From: Aspidapion aeneum
Taxonomy: Eukaryota > Arthropoda > Insecta > Coleoptera > Brentidae
Length of the DNA: 64,000 bases
Assembly (NCBI GenBank): GCA_963576565.1
Contig: OY755039.1
Coordinates: forward strand, 87,377,207-87,441,206
Reading direction: 5' to 3'
A program made the position numbers and the translations under genes. A model generated the notes under the pieces. That model did no database searches. It had not been told where the DNA came from and saw nothing but the letters and a program-made list of their open reading frames with translations. This document shows, piece by piece, positions 21,952 through 33,154 of this stretch; position 1 is the first letter of the stretch; each line of letters opens with the position of its first letter.

Positions 21952-22186
21952 CCAGGCACGTAGATAAGGGGTAGGGCCATTGGGGAACAGTACCCCCCTG
22001 AGCATGCATCAGAAAATAAAACTTAAGATTCTATACGATTTTAACGCCTCTTGGACGAAAATTGGGAGGATTTGCCTCCGGCGGCTAGGCGACTGCGGCG
22101 AGCATATCTAAGCCCTATTAAAGAACAGCACTTTCTATATGGGAGTACCCCCCACCCCCCCCCCAAGACAGAAGTCATCTACGTTC
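21952..22186. mobile_element. Possible small hAT-type MITE
   Basis: Ends are imperfect inverted repeats: aggcacgtagataaggg on the left and gtcatctacgttcct on the right (inverted: aggaacgtagatgac). The interior has runs of C near both ends, as in other cut-and-paste MITEs of this window (23164-23363). The target duplication is unclear (attatgac versus tatatgat). Confidence 0.4.
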
Positions 22187-22189
22187 CTT

Positions 22190-23155
22190 TATATGATCCA
22201 ACTTTGAGAATTCATATTTTGCTAACTAAATAACTTACGAAATAAAACACCGATTTGCAATATGGTAAAACCATATTAATGCGAAAGACCACATCTTGGG
22301 TTAAATTTTGGAATAACATCATTTATGGTTCATTAAAATATCTGGTTCTAGGTAGGTAAGAATTAGGTATAGAAATTTTCTTGTCAAACCAATATAAATT
22401 TTTCTATGAATTTTTTCTTATAGCAATGTCGTACAAACTACTTTTGCCTAGTATTCCTGGTTCAACGGCAAAATCTTATTTCGTCTTTAATTTTTTCGTA
22501 TATTGGTTGCAGAACTCCGCAATTTTTATTAAATTTTGCAAGAATTATAAAGTTTCTACATGAAAATTAATAGCATCTTTTTTTTTTTAATTCCCATTTT
22601 TTTCACTTTCTCCTAAATCCAAAATCCTACCTATTGATCTTGTATGAGAGAAAACCGCATGTTTTTCAGCCTGTTGGGTATTGCGTGTTAAATTTTTAAG
22701 AGTTCAACATTACTGACGGGTGCTCACTGGTATATTATTATAAATTGAAGTATATTCTGCTCACTATTAGGTTTACTTGGTTTTATTACCATAAAATTGC
22801 TTGATTTATTGGATACTTTATATTGAAATATCTATTTCTCTCTACAGTCAAGAAGATATTTTAATACGAAGTAATAATTATTAAATTGTTTATGGGCTAC
22901 TTTCATTAAGCTGTCACAGAAAAAAACTTTTGAAAAAAAAGCAATTAAAAAAATTGTATACCAGGGTCATGATGAAAATGCTAATGCTCCAAAAAATATA
23001 TTTTTAAAAAAGTGTATTAATTTATTTTGTTATGTATATTCTCCTTTAAACTCGCTACATTTCTTCTTCTTCTAGAATATTTATGCGATCAACATGCATC
23101 TTTAACTAAAACATAACATCTAATAAGCACAATCATATTACGGTTGAATAAAATA
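22190..23155. other. Interval without recognised gene
   Basis: AT-rich unique-looking sequence. Short ORFs (22051-22233, 22381-22563) are low-complexity, without domains. No repeat structure found. Confidence 0.4.
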
Positions 23156-23163
23156 ATACAAGG

Positions 23164-23363
23164 CAGTGGCGTATATACAGGGGGGGGGGGCCTGGGGGGC
23201 CCGGGCCCTCCCCGAAGCTAAATTGTTTTTGGATATTTTCCACATGTTTCATGAATACAAACATAAAATAGCATAAAATACAGCCTCATGAGGTCTCGCC
23301 CCCCCCCCCCCCCCCAAAACTGTCTCGGGCCCACCCCGAAACTTTTTTCTATATACGCCGGTG
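23164..23363. mobile_element. hAT-type MITE, 200 bp, with 8-bp target duplication
   Basis: Terminal inverted repeats cagtggcgtatata / tatatacgccggtg and a perfect 8-bp duplication atacaagg at 23156-23163 and 23364-23371 identify a hAT-superfamily non-autonomous element. G-runs and C-runs lie just inside the ends. A second, left-truncated copy lies at 29724-29838 in the opposite orientation. Confidence 0.9.
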
Positions 23364-23371
23364 ATACAAGG

Positions 23372-24058
23372 TAAACTAATAAAGTAATTGTAAAAATGGG
23401 GCAAATGTGTTAGCCTAACAGCTCTCCTACGTCATCAACCGAAAACCGTCCGCTCAGTTCTTAAATGAAAGCCCCCACTTCCTAATTGCCGCTAAAATCA
23501 AACAAGCGCGTCAAAACTCTGTGTCAAAACTTGCTTCAGATCACGGGCGTGAAAATGTCATACGGAATTTAACAGCTTGAACAGCGCCTGCTGTCTGGAC
23601 ACATGGACTAAATTGGAACTAAACATAATGACGTTTGACAGCGTCATTCTGTTCTGTGGTTTCACTGCTATTGTGAGAAAGAGAGAAAACAGACTAGAAT
23701 TTATTCTGTGGTGAATGTCATTTTTTGCCGGGTATTCCCCTCAATTTTTTTTGATTTTTGAGAAAAAAACTAAAATCAAATCGTTGTGTACCAGATCGGC
23801 ATATTTTGTGAGTCTAACAAGCAGTAGCAGTGTAAAAAAGAAGCAGCAGCAGTATAAAAAACAAGGAGCAGCGTATAAAAAGCAGTCAAGATGAACGACC
23901 CCATACCAGTGAGTTTTAAGGTGGATTTATTGTTCGTTAAAGTAAGGTAAGGGGTAATTTTATTTAGGCCTTCTTCGTACTTTCCACTATGAACAGTGGG
24001 AATTTCTATTTTACTGACCAACAAATTTTTGTATTTTTCGCTGTAAGGCCGCCATGTT
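23372..24058 (+). other. Possible promoter and tiny first exon of an unknown gene
   Basis: GC content rises in 23420-23700. Near 23820-23890 there are repeated cagcag and tataaaaa motifs. An ATG at 23891 starts six codons (MNDPIP) ending exactly at GTGAGT (23909), a good donor. This could be a first coding exon whose partners lie far downstream, but nothing in the window confirms it. Otherwise no gene is seen. Confidence 0.22.
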
Positions 24059-24060
24059 AA

Positions 24061-24190
24061 ACCTGGTTCCCACCTACGACTTTCCCGTGCGTGCCTGCGC
24101 ACGCGTCACATGACTGTCATAACATTTCAAATTGAGATCATGTGACGCGTGAGCGGGCACCCACGAGAAAGTCATAGGTGGGAACCGGGT
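24061..24190. mobile_element. Small MITE with ~53-bp inverted repeats
   Basis: Left acctggttcccacctacgac and inverted right end acccggttcccacctatgac begin arms that stay matched through to cacgcgtcacatga, separated by only about 24 bp. Non-coding. It directly precedes fold-back element 2. Confidence 0.8.
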
Positions 24191-24255
24191 GTTTGTGATA
24201 AAAACAAATAGGTTCTAACTTATAAGTCTAAGCTGTTACCGGAATGGGACAACTG

Positions 24256-24306
24256 GGCGCCGGGCCAACTCGGCGCCGCCAACTGGGCGCCGGCCAACTC
24301 GGCGCC
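24256..24306. repeat. Left subterminal GGCGCC repeats
   Basis: Four GGCGCC palindromes (starting at 24256, 24272, 24286 and 24301) alternate with ggccaactc and gccaactg spacers, giving 14-16-bp units. The inverse of the larger array at the right end. Confidence 0.9.
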
Positions 24307-24477
24307 GGACTAAAAAATTTTTTTTTGACAAAATGTGTAGATGAAAAATAAAATATATTATTTATATAAAAACATCTTTAAAAAATCCTACGCAATTTTT
24401 TACAAGCTTTTATTTAGCTTCAGATGTTCTGTCTAACTAACTAACTATCTATCAAATCTTGTGAAGCGTTTTTGACA

Positions 24478-25700
24478 CACTTCCCATTATCCGATTTGGA
24501 TGAAATTTGGTACACACGTAGTGGTCCCATGACAATACAACATTAACAAAAAATATCCAAACAACCCCAACCCCCACCCCTTCTATAGAAAAATGTGTTT
24601 TTGACACACTTCCCATTATCCGATTTGGATGAAATTTGGTACACACGTAGTGGTCCCATGACAATACAACTAACAAAAAAATATCCAAACAACCCCAACC
24701 CCCACCCCTTCTATAGAAAAATGTGTTTTTGACACACTTCCCGTTATCCGATTTGGATAAAATTTGGTATACACATAGTGGTCCGATGATAATACAACAA
24801 TAAGAAAAAAAATATCCTCCCACCCCTACCCCCACCCCTTCTATAGAAAAATGTGTTTTTGACACACTTCCCGTTATCCGATTTGGATAAAATTTGGTAT
24901 ACACATAGTGGTCCGATAATAATACAACAATAAGAAAAAAATATCCTCCCACCCCTACCCCCACCCCCTTCCATAGAAAAATTTGTTTTTGACACATATC
25001 CCGTTATCCGATTTGGATGAAATTTGGTATACATATATAATAAAAAAATATCCTCCCACCTCTACCCCCACCCCCTTTCATAGAAAAATGAGTTTTTAAC
25101 ACACTTCCCATTATCCGATTTGGATGAAACTTAGTATTCACATAGTGGTCTGATGACAATACAACATTAAGAAAAAATATCCTTCCACCACTACCCCCAC
25201 CTCTTCTATAGAAAAATTTGTTTTTGACACACATCCCGTTATCCGATTTGGATGAAATTTGGTATACATATCCTGATCCGATGACAATACAATATTAAGA
25301 AAAAAATATCCTCCCACCTCTACCCCCACCCCCTTTCATAGAAAAATGAGTTTTTTACACACTTCCCATTATCCGATTTGGATGAAATTTGGTATTCACA
25401 TAGTAGTCCGATGACAATACAACATTTAAAAAAATATCCTCCCGCCCCTACCCCCACCCCCTTCCATGGAAAATGCGTTTTTGACACCCTTCCCATTATC
25501 CGATTTGGATGAAATTTGGTATACATATAGTGGTCCAATGACAATACAACATTGAAAAAAAAAATCCTACCACTCCTACCCCCACCCTCATCTATAGAAA
25601 AATGCGTTTTTGACACACTTACCATTATCCGATTTGGATGAAATTTGGTATACATATAGTGATCCGCCGTCCCCTACCCCCCACCCCCTTCCATAAAAAA
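24478..25700. repeat. Left-arm ~125-bp tandem array, 10 units
   Basis: Each unit carries gacacacttcccattatccg, then atttggatgaaatttggta, a cac(a/g)tagtggtcc(g/c)atgacaatac segment, an A-rich stretch, tatcctcccacccctacccc and cttctatagaaaaa. Unit starts by the tccgatttggat phrase fall near 24490, 24619, 24747, 24868, 25008, 25117, 25241, 25373, 25499 and 25628. Stop-free minus-strand frames across it reflect repeat composition, not a gene. Confidence 0.9.
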
Positions 25701-26219
25701 TGCGTTTTTGACACACTTCACTTCAAATAACTTTTATAAAATTTGATATATGCATAAAGGTCCGATGGCAATACAGCCCAAACAAAAAATATATTTCTAC
25801 CTCTACCCCAACCCTCTCCTTCCCCCAATAGAAAAATGAGTTTCCAAACAACTTACGATCAGCGATTTCATTATAATCCAGAATAAACTCTTCTTTATTT
25901 ATTTACCTCTGCATTTTTCTGCTAGATTGATTCTTGCAAATAGTAATATTTAATTGATACGGATATCTTATCGTGCTAACATCCTCAAAATTTCCATCAG
26001 TCGGCCATCGCTTTTATTATTATGATAATATTAGAATGTTAGAAAATTATTTTTTAATTTTTAGTGCATTTTATGAAAGCTTGTGACTTAAAAGAAATTT
26101 TTTTACTAATTTATATGAAATCTGTTTTTGTTAAGTAAAGTTAAATCCATTAAGTCGACTGTTGAATCTTGGCAGTTTTAGTGTTTGGTAACCTGGTAAT
26201 ACTACAATTTACGTTTTTT

Positions 26220-26740
26220 ATTACAACAATGGCGGATCGAAAAATCAAAATGCTTCAGGTCATTTACGAAAAATTTTTACTCAAACTTAAAAAAATCAAA
26301 ATGGCGGTTTTTCTTATTTCCTAACCGATTTGTCCCAAACTTGAAATATTACATTGCTTGAGGTCATATAACAAAATTTTTTACTTAAATTTAAAAAAAT
26401 CAAAATGGCGGATCCAAAATGGCGGATTTTCTTATTTACTAACCGATTTGTCTCAAACTTGAAATATTACATTGCTTGAGGTCATTTAACAAAATTTTTT
26501 ACTCAAACTTAAAAAAATCAAAACGGCTGATCCAAAATGGCAGATTTTTTATTTACTAACCGATTTGTCTCAAACTTGAAATATTACATTGCTTGAAGTC
26601 ATTTAACAAAATTTTTTACTCAAACTTAAAAAAATCAAAATGGCGGATCAAAAATGGCAGATTTTTTATTTACTAACCGACTTGTCTCAAACTTGAAAGA
26701 TTGCAGTGCTTAGGGATCGATTTATAATAAATTTAGAACT
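26220..26740. repeat. Central ~118-bp tandem array with AAAATGGCGG motifs
   Basis: About four units of cttgaaatattacattgctt, aggtcatttaacaaaatttt, tactcaaacttaaaaaaatc, aaaatggcggatccaaaatg and tatttactaaccgatttgtc. The unit carries two copies of AAAATGGCGG/AAAATGGCAG. It lies near the axis of fold-back element 2. Confidence 0.85.
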
Positions 26741-26789
26741 TTGTGGTGTTTAACGTCGCTGAACATGATTTTTTACTCTTTTAAAAAAA

Positions 26790-27745
26790 TCATCTAAATC
26801 GGATAATGGGAAGTGTGTCAAAAACGCATTTTCTATGGAAGGGGGTGGGGGTAGGGGTGGGAGGATATTTTTTTTTTAATGTTGTATTGTCATCGGACCA
26901 CTATGTGAATACCAAATTTTATCCAAATCGGATAATGGGAAGTGTGTCAAAAACTCATTTTTCTATTAAAGGGGGTGGGGGTAGAGGTGGGAGGATATTT
27001 TTTTTCTTAATACTGTATTGTCATCGGATCACTATATGTGTACCAAATTTTATCCAAATCGGATAACGGGAAGTTTGTTAAAAACTCATTTTTCTATGAA
27101 AGGAGGTGGGGGTAGAGGTGGGAGGATATTTTTTTCTTAATATTGTATTGTCATCGGCTCACTATATGTATACCAAATTTCATCCAAATCGGATAATGGG
27201 AAGTGTGTCAAAAACCCAATTTTCTATAGATGAGGGTGGGGGTAGGAGTGGTAGGATTTTTTTTAAATATTATATTGTCATCGGACCACTATATGTATAC
27301 CAAATTTCATCCAAATCGGATAATGGGAAGGGTGTCAAAAACGCATTTTCTATGGAAGGGGGTGAGGGTAGGGGTGGGAGGATATTTTTTTTTAGTGTTG
27401 TATTGTCATTGGACCACTATGTGAATACCAAATTTCATCCAAATCGGATAACGGGATGTGTGTCAAAAACAAATTTTTCTATGGAAGGGGGTGGGGGTAG
27501 GGGTGGGAGGATATTTTTTTCTTATTGTTGTATTATTATCGGACCACTATGTGTATACCAAATTTTATCCAAATCGGATAACGGGAAGTGTGTCAAAAAC
27601 ACATTTTTCTATAGAAGGGGTGGGGGTAGGGGTGGTAGGATATTTTTTTCTTAATGTTGTATTGTCATGGGACCGCTACGTGTGTACCAAATTTCATTCA
27701 AATCGGATAATGGGAAGTATGTTAAAAACGCTTTACAAGATTTGA
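26790..27745. repeat. Right-arm ~127-bp tandem array, 8 units
   Basis: Inverted copies of the left-arm unit (catccaaatcggataatggg, aagtgtgtcaaaaac, ctatggaagggggtgggggt). Units by aaatcggata start near 26802, 26926, 27055, 27186, 27314, 27441, 27569 and 27700. Confidence 0.9.
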
Positions 27746-27849
27746 TAGATAGTTAGTTAGTTAGTAAAGGATTTTTTAAAGATGTTTTTATATAAATAAA
27801 TTATTTTATTTTTCATCTACACATTTTATCAAAAACAAATTTTTAGTCT

Positions 27850-27972
27850 GGCGCCGAGTTGGCCGGCGCCCAGTTGGCGGCGCCGAGTTGGCCCGGCGCC
27901 CAGTTGGCCCGGCGCCCAGTTGGCGGCGCCGAGTTGGCGGCGCCCAGTTGGCGGCGCCGAGTTGGCGGCGCC
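27850..27972. repeat. Right subterminal GGCGCC array, 9 units
   Basis: Nine GGCGCC palindromes separated by GAGTTGGC or CAGTTGGC (with extra C in a few), largely alternating, giving a 14-bp period. Extremely GC-rich against the AT-rich surroundings. Confidence 0.92.
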
Positions 27973-28046
27973 CAGTTGTCCTAGACCGGCTGTTACTACT
28001 TCTGAACAGCTATAGTGATCTATCACTCAGCTGTGACTCAGTTTTA

Positions 28047-28103
28047 TGCTAAAAACCACCTTCACTTAGTTTCTACCACCAAAAAACCAATTACTACCTC
28101 CTT
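28047..28103. repeat. Minisatellite, part left of the hAT insertion
   Basis: Units of the type ttctaccaccaaaaaaccaa plus ctaccacctt; the same unit continues at 29297-29480 beyond the hAT element. Confidence 0.6.
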
Positions 28104-29296
28104 CTGTGGCGTAGCAAGCCTTGCTTTTCAGGGGGGGCCGTGGCCCCGGTCTGTCTTGAACAAAAAGCAAACATAGGTTTTAAAGAGTCGTGCAAAGTGT
28201 GCAATGAATAAAAAAAAAATACGCGCATTAAATGTTCTAATATTTTAATATAACAAATTTAATAATACATTTACCAACTTATTTATATGTATACACAGGA
28301 AGTATGTAATTCAGCAATTCTACAAAGAAAGTTTTCTACGTCGCTGATTGAAAGCGTCTACCACACTGTCTAAGTCGACCTCAACATTTTTTTCTATGAA
28401 TAACAATGACAAACCAGAGTGTCTCTCTTGAGTCATAGTTGTTCTAAGCCAATTAAAAACTCTCCTCATGGCAGAAAAAGACCTCTCGCAAGTTGCACTT
28501 GAAATTGGAAGAATACTCGCAAGTTGGTAGAGGTTTGGATAGGTGTTTTCTGCTATATGTTGTTTGATAGAATCATGACCAACAGTTTGATTTAACCGAA
28601 AAATACAATTCTTTAAAACGGTAATTTCTGCTCTTAGAGTAGAAGTATTAATATTAAAAATTTCCCGGTATTGCTCGACGAATTTATTCCATTTAACGAC
28701 GTGGGAAAACTTAATATGAAAATGGTTATGAAATTGTCACCAAAATCGGAAAATTTTCATAAGACACTAAACGCTAACCTCAAAAAAACTAAAAAGATTA
28801 TTATATTTATTTTAGAAAAACAGTTTAAAAAGGTCTTTTATAACCTTACGACATCTACAACCCGATTTCGGAAACAGAGGGGCAAAGGTCGCTGTCTTTA
28901 TTAAATGCGAAATTTAACTTACACTTCTATAATATTTTACAAGATGTCGCCAATATGTATGAAATATTCAATATACATAATTATGTTTAAATTTAAAAAA
29001 TATTTTCGGGAAATTGCATAAGTGCAGAAAAGTTACCGATAATTTAAAGAGAAAAAGCCTAATTCCGCAAGTCAAGGGATTTTCCTGAAATGTAAACATT
29101 ATCTGAAGGATTTTAAATTTTAATGCACCTATTTTATTTGAATATTTCCCGAATAATAATAGAAAAGTATGTATTTTCAGCGTCATGTTCTTTTACTAGT
29201 AGTCGGTAGGGGAGGCCTAAAATATCTTAGGGGGGGCCTGAGCGACTTCAGGGGGGGCAGGCCCCCCCTGCCCCCCCCCCCCTAGCTACGCCAATG
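28104..29296 (-). mobile_element. Internally deleted hAT transposon
   Basis: Ends ctgtggcgtagcaag (28104) and gctacgccaatg (29296) match the cagtggcgtagc-type inverted repeats of hAT elements. G- and C-runs lie inside both ends. The transposase C terminus is retained on the minus strand at 28320-28690. The other end of the element, at 28700-29230, is AT-rich and non-coding. Flanking 8-mers (acctcctt and ttctgtag) do not match, so the target duplication is lost or the ends have mutated. Confidence 0.82.
28320..28690 (-). pseudogene. hAT transposase C-terminal dimerisation domain remnant
   Basis: Minus-strand reading gives YPNLYQLASILPISSATCER, followed by SFSAMRRVFNWLRTTMTQER, LSLLFIE and a stop at 28320. 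This is the conserved hATC dimerisation region (the LP(I/V)SSA..ERSFS signature) at the end of hAT transposases. The front of the frame opens near 28690 without a start; BED finger and DDE/RNase-H core are absent. Cannot encode an active transposase. Confidence 0.88.
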
Positions 29297-29480
29297 TTCT
29301 GTAGCTTCTATGCTCAAAAAACTAACAACTAACTTCTCCTACTTCTAACCCCAAAAAACAAACAACTACCACCTTCCCTTAGCTTCTACCCCTAAAAAAC
29401 CAACTACCACCATCTTCTCCTAGTCTCTACCACCCAAAAACCAACTTCTACCTACGCTTATCTTCTACCACTAAAAAACC
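29297..29480. repeat. Minisatellite, part right of the hAT insertion
   Basis: About four to five ~40-bp units containing cttctaccacyaaaaaacca and ccttctcctag variants. An inverted copy of the unit (ttggttttttggtggtagaa) follows at about 29508-29530. Confidence 0.7.
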
Positions 29481-29723
29481 TACCTCCTTTGATTATGATT
29501 GTAGTAGTTGGTTTTTTGGTGGTAGAAGCTAATCCAAGGGGATAGCAGTTGGTTTTTTAGTGAAAACCTGATCTGTATTTAACTGATAGATAGATAGGTA
29601 ACTGTTTGGGAGTGGTAGCAGCTGTGGTTTATTAGTTAGGGTTTCTTTTAACCTCAAAAAATTCACTCCAATAGAAAGTATAAAAAGATCATTGTATATT
29701 AAAATTTTGATCTGCAAAATATA
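29481..29723. other. Short interval with inverted minisatellite copies
   Basis: Holds two inverted minisatellite units (around 29508 and 29548) and otherwise unique AT-rich sequence. No gene seen. Confidence 0.4.
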
Positions 29724-29838
29724 GGAAGGGGGGGATGCAATATTTTATACTATTTTATGTTTGTATTCATGAAATATGTGGAAAATATTAGAAAAACTTA
29801 GCTTTTGGGGGGCTGCCCCCCACTTATATATGCCACTG
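29724..29838. mobile_element. Truncated copy of the hAT MITE at 23164-23363
   Basis: Shares atactattttatgtttgtat, tcatgaaatatgtggaaaat and the end acttatatatgccactg with the inverse of the element at 23164. The opposite end is missing. Confidence 0.75.
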
Positions 29839-30164
29839 TGTAGCCCATGAACAATGCCTGTTTGTAGGATAATACATTTTTTGTTGCATCTTACTGCTTA
29901 CTTTATGGCAATATGGCTTTGAGATTGATTATTGTTATATAATTATTGCTATATAGCTTTAAAATTCCCGCCTCCATGCTCAATAAGTTTGACTTAAGCC
30001 CTGTTCTGACTGCATCAAACCCATGCCATTATCTCAGATGATGGCACTTCGAATGAGATGGTTGCATGCATTTTAGTGAAAATTTCATAGTGACAAACCG
30101 GCTTTACAGCCCTAACTATAAACTCAGCTTTACTGTTTCAATTTAATCATGGCACATAAGTAGA
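29839..30164. other. Interval without recognised gene
   Basis: AT-rich; nothing recognised. It ends at the repeated tail (gtagaagtagaagtagaaac) of the LINE below. Confidence 0.4.
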
Positions 30165-31080
30165 AGTAGAAGTAGAAACGTTTATTGGCTATTTTTTTAC
30201 ATATATAAATGCAAATAATAGCAAGTCATAAAAAATGGTACAAAAATGTAAATAACATAATACAGTAATTTAAAAAGGCATACTTAACAAAAAAAATAAT
30301 CACATTAAACTAAAATATTATTTTACACTTTTTTACATCGTAGAATGCAAGTAGATTAGGGACATACGCATACCATTATTAAATCGATTTATATATCGAA
30401 GGTTGTTTTCAGATTATCTTCAACACTGTAAAAACAATGTTTGAGCAAAAAGTTTTTAATATTTCTTTTAAATTTATTCAATGAAAGATTTTTTATTTTT
30501 GTAGGAAGTTTATTATAAAAATTAAAATTAAGAGAGTTGGCTTTTGATTTCGATTTTTTATGGTGTGGAATTGTCAATGTGTCGTTTCTCATTGAGTAGT
30601 GATGATTTTTATTTGAAGACGGAAGTTTGTTTTTAATCATATGAATTTCGATAAGAGTAAAATAGAGAAATACACATGGGAGAGGCATGATCCTGTATTT
30701 TTGAAAGAGAGGTTTACAGTGCGCCCGATATTCTGCACCACATAAAACCCTAATAACTTTTTTCTGAACTTTAAAAATTTTTAGAGAGGCTGAACTTTGA
30801 CCCCACAGAGGTATTGCGTACGAAATTTTTGGATGAAATAAAGCAAAATAGCAGGATTTTAAAACATGAAAATTAACATAAGAACGCAATTTTCTTATTA
30901 TAAATGTAATACTAGACAGCTCTTTTGATAAACTGTCAACATGCGGGACCCATAACAACTTGTCATCTATTGTCAGACCTAGCGATTTTACAGTAAATCC
31001 TTCAGCCAGCCGTGAATCGGTGGGTAATTTGATAATATGAGTTTTATTTATGTTAAGAAGAAGGTTATGGGCATACATAC
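30165..31080 (-). mobile_element. 5'-truncated LINE (Jockey/CR1 group)
   Basis: Minus-strand ORF 31078-30389 (229 codons, no internal stop) is the C-terminal part of a LINE reverse transcriptase: it begins in the NINKTHIIKL stretch after the palm, then VKSLGLTIDDKLLWVPHVD, KLRSYVNFHVLKSCYFALFH, AIPLWGQSS and KVQKKVIRVLCG, all in family order. Palm catalytic residues and endonuclease are absent. A 3' UTR of about 220 bp ends with AATAAA and a (ctactt)n-type tail at 30165-30180. The 5' junction lies in a CATA microsatellite. The open frame suggests a fairly young truncated insertion. Confidence 0.85.
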
Positions 31081-31092
31081 ATACATACCTGT

Positions 31093-33154
31093 GCTTGCCT
31101 TTTTTCTGGGGAGAAAGAGATGTGTCAATATGGAACTGAAACAGTATCCTTGAGTTTTATAAATAGCATTTTTTGTTGCCTAAAACCCTGTTCTGACTGT
31201 GCAACTTTTTCATGCATGCAACTTTTGGGTACTCTCTCTCTCGCTCAGATTATGTTACTTAAAGAGAGACACATCAAACAAGTTGCATGCTTTCTTTGGA
31301 AATGAATGGAAATTTGTTTTATTTTTAAGTGAAACAAATACTGTTTTTTAATTTTGCAAAGGCAGTCTTGTGTTCCTCTCAGATAGTACTAATCAAGTGG
31401 TAACAGCTAACCTGCAATTTGTACTGTTTTGCCAATAATGCCATGTAAATCTTGGGCTAATGTCAAGAAATCTGTAATGCTGTAAAAGAAAATTTTATAC
31501 TGCATAATTACCAGACAATGTAGTCTCAAAGATAAATTTGTATTCAGGGTAGTAATGCTATGTTTTTTGAACAGGTGTCTATTGGAGCTTCAGCAGTCAT
31601 GTTTTTTAAGGTGGTTTATAAAGTTTCACTTAGTTTTATTTTAATTAATCTAAATTTTTTAACAATCTCAGTGGAAAGGTTGGTTTGTAAAGTCAAATAA
31701 TAATAATAATTTCTTATGGTAGTGATCGTAGTAATTTTTTATTTTTCGCAATTTTTACTATAAAATCTTTTAAAATAAAAATTTTACAAACTTTTTTTTG
31801 TTTTATTTATTTTTAATTAATTATTTTAAACAGGTTTTCTTTCTAACATAAAAATTTTTGTTGGTCCCCCAAAAGAGGATTCTATTCACAAACAATATTT
31901 TTTTTCAGATTAAATTACTCCAGTTATGGCACCTTATTCGAAAGCTTGTGATAAAAGGAAAACAACTAAATAATTTTTTTACATGTCAATTGTAATGTCA
32001 AAAAAATTTTTTTTTACTTGTTGAGACATGTAAGAAAAATGTATATATTTTTTTAACTTTTGAATATGCTGGGGGTGTGATTGTTCCATCTGAAAAAGGT
32101 AGTTGTTATTTTGTCTGAAAATTCTATTACATGTCAAAACTTCAGATATCTTTTAACTAGAACAGGATTTTGGTCAATACTTTATATTAGTATAACTCAT
32201 TTTAAAATTTCTTTTTTAATTTTAAAAGTTAAAAATTAATCCATAAAAGCTTGGTTGTAGTAAAAGAGTTATACAGATATAAAGTATTGAGCAATATACC
32301 GTTATACTTAAAAACGAATTACTAGCAGTCATTATTCACATAACTTATATTATCATGGCATTTTTCCAAGTAAGGGTTGGTTTACACAAAAACTTAATGC
32401 ACAATGGACAAACTCATTGCTTAATTTTAATATCTCTGTTGTCATCTCCTTAGTATTGTAGACATAAAATAAAACACTAAATCTTTCAATTGTGCATTAT
32501 GTTATGGGGAAATTAGGCATAAAATAGAAAGTTCACATTACTTTGGTAAATAATCTTATCTACAGTTTAACTAATGGTATCCGACCCTCGTAACCGAAAT
32601 CAAAAAATATATTTTTACACAAAACATAAAGCCCAATTTTTTGAAATGCAGTAAAATCAATAGAAACTAAATTATACAATATCAGGACATCGACAAAATC
32701 ATATAAATTCATAAAATTTGACTGTGTATTGTGTCAAAAAATATTTTTTGATTTCCGTGCTGAGGATCAGATACAACAAGTAAAACTGTACATACAAGTG
32801 GCCCATTATGTCTTATCTTATTTTTATTACATATAATAGTGAGTTCATATTGCTCCAATGAAAGCTCCTAATTGTATTGTATTTAAAAGTGAAGGCCCTT
32901 GTTTGAGTTTGACTACATATATAGATTATAGCACTAGTGCAATATTGAAACATTATTCATAATGCATGTATGCCAAAATGGGTTTTATAATACTTATCTA
33001 TTTTATCAAAATTATTTGAAGTATGTAAATTAGTTAGTGGCAGAATCACCACATAGCAGGGTTGCAGACTTTCAAGCTGCTTACGGTCAGAGTGCTCCAT
33101 TGTAGTAAACTTTTAATTTTCTTCAAGGACTTTTTCACTTTTGCAGGGTACAAA
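31093..33154. other. Interval without recognised gene, low in repeats
   Basis: AT-rich and largely free of recognisable repeats. An inexact inverted pair of gcatgcaact / agttgcatgc lies near 31215-31290. Short ORFs (31120-31305, 33062-33244) lack domains. It could be intergenic or a long intron. Confidence 0.4.

Larger units (their letters stand above)
24240..27988. mobile_element. Fold-back element 2: tandem-repeat arms, GGCGCC-rich ends, 8-bp target duplication
   Basis: A perfect 8-bp duplication gctgttac sits at 24232-24239 and 27989-27996. Ends are inverted repeats: cggaatgggacaactgggcg at left, and cggtctaggacaactgggcg reading inward from the right. Inside come subterminal GGCGCC repeats, an AT-rich segment (aaaaacatctttaaaaaatc and its inverse), then long arms of ~125-bp tandem units (10 left, 8 right) in opposite orientation, and a central ~118-bp tandem array. 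No transposase is seen. An 8-bp duplication is typical of hAT and P-type transposition, among others; the superfamily is not settled. Confidence 0.9.

Noticed and set aside
24452..27745. Long open frames across both arms of fold-back element 2 encoding a repeated ~41-residue peptide (GVGVGVGGYFF, SDHYVYTKFHPNRI).
   Set aside because: The units are not a constant multiple of three, so the frame drifts between units and the same DNA is open in several frames. The peptide alternates between unrelated versions and appears in both arms only because they are inverted copies. This is repeat composition, not a gene.
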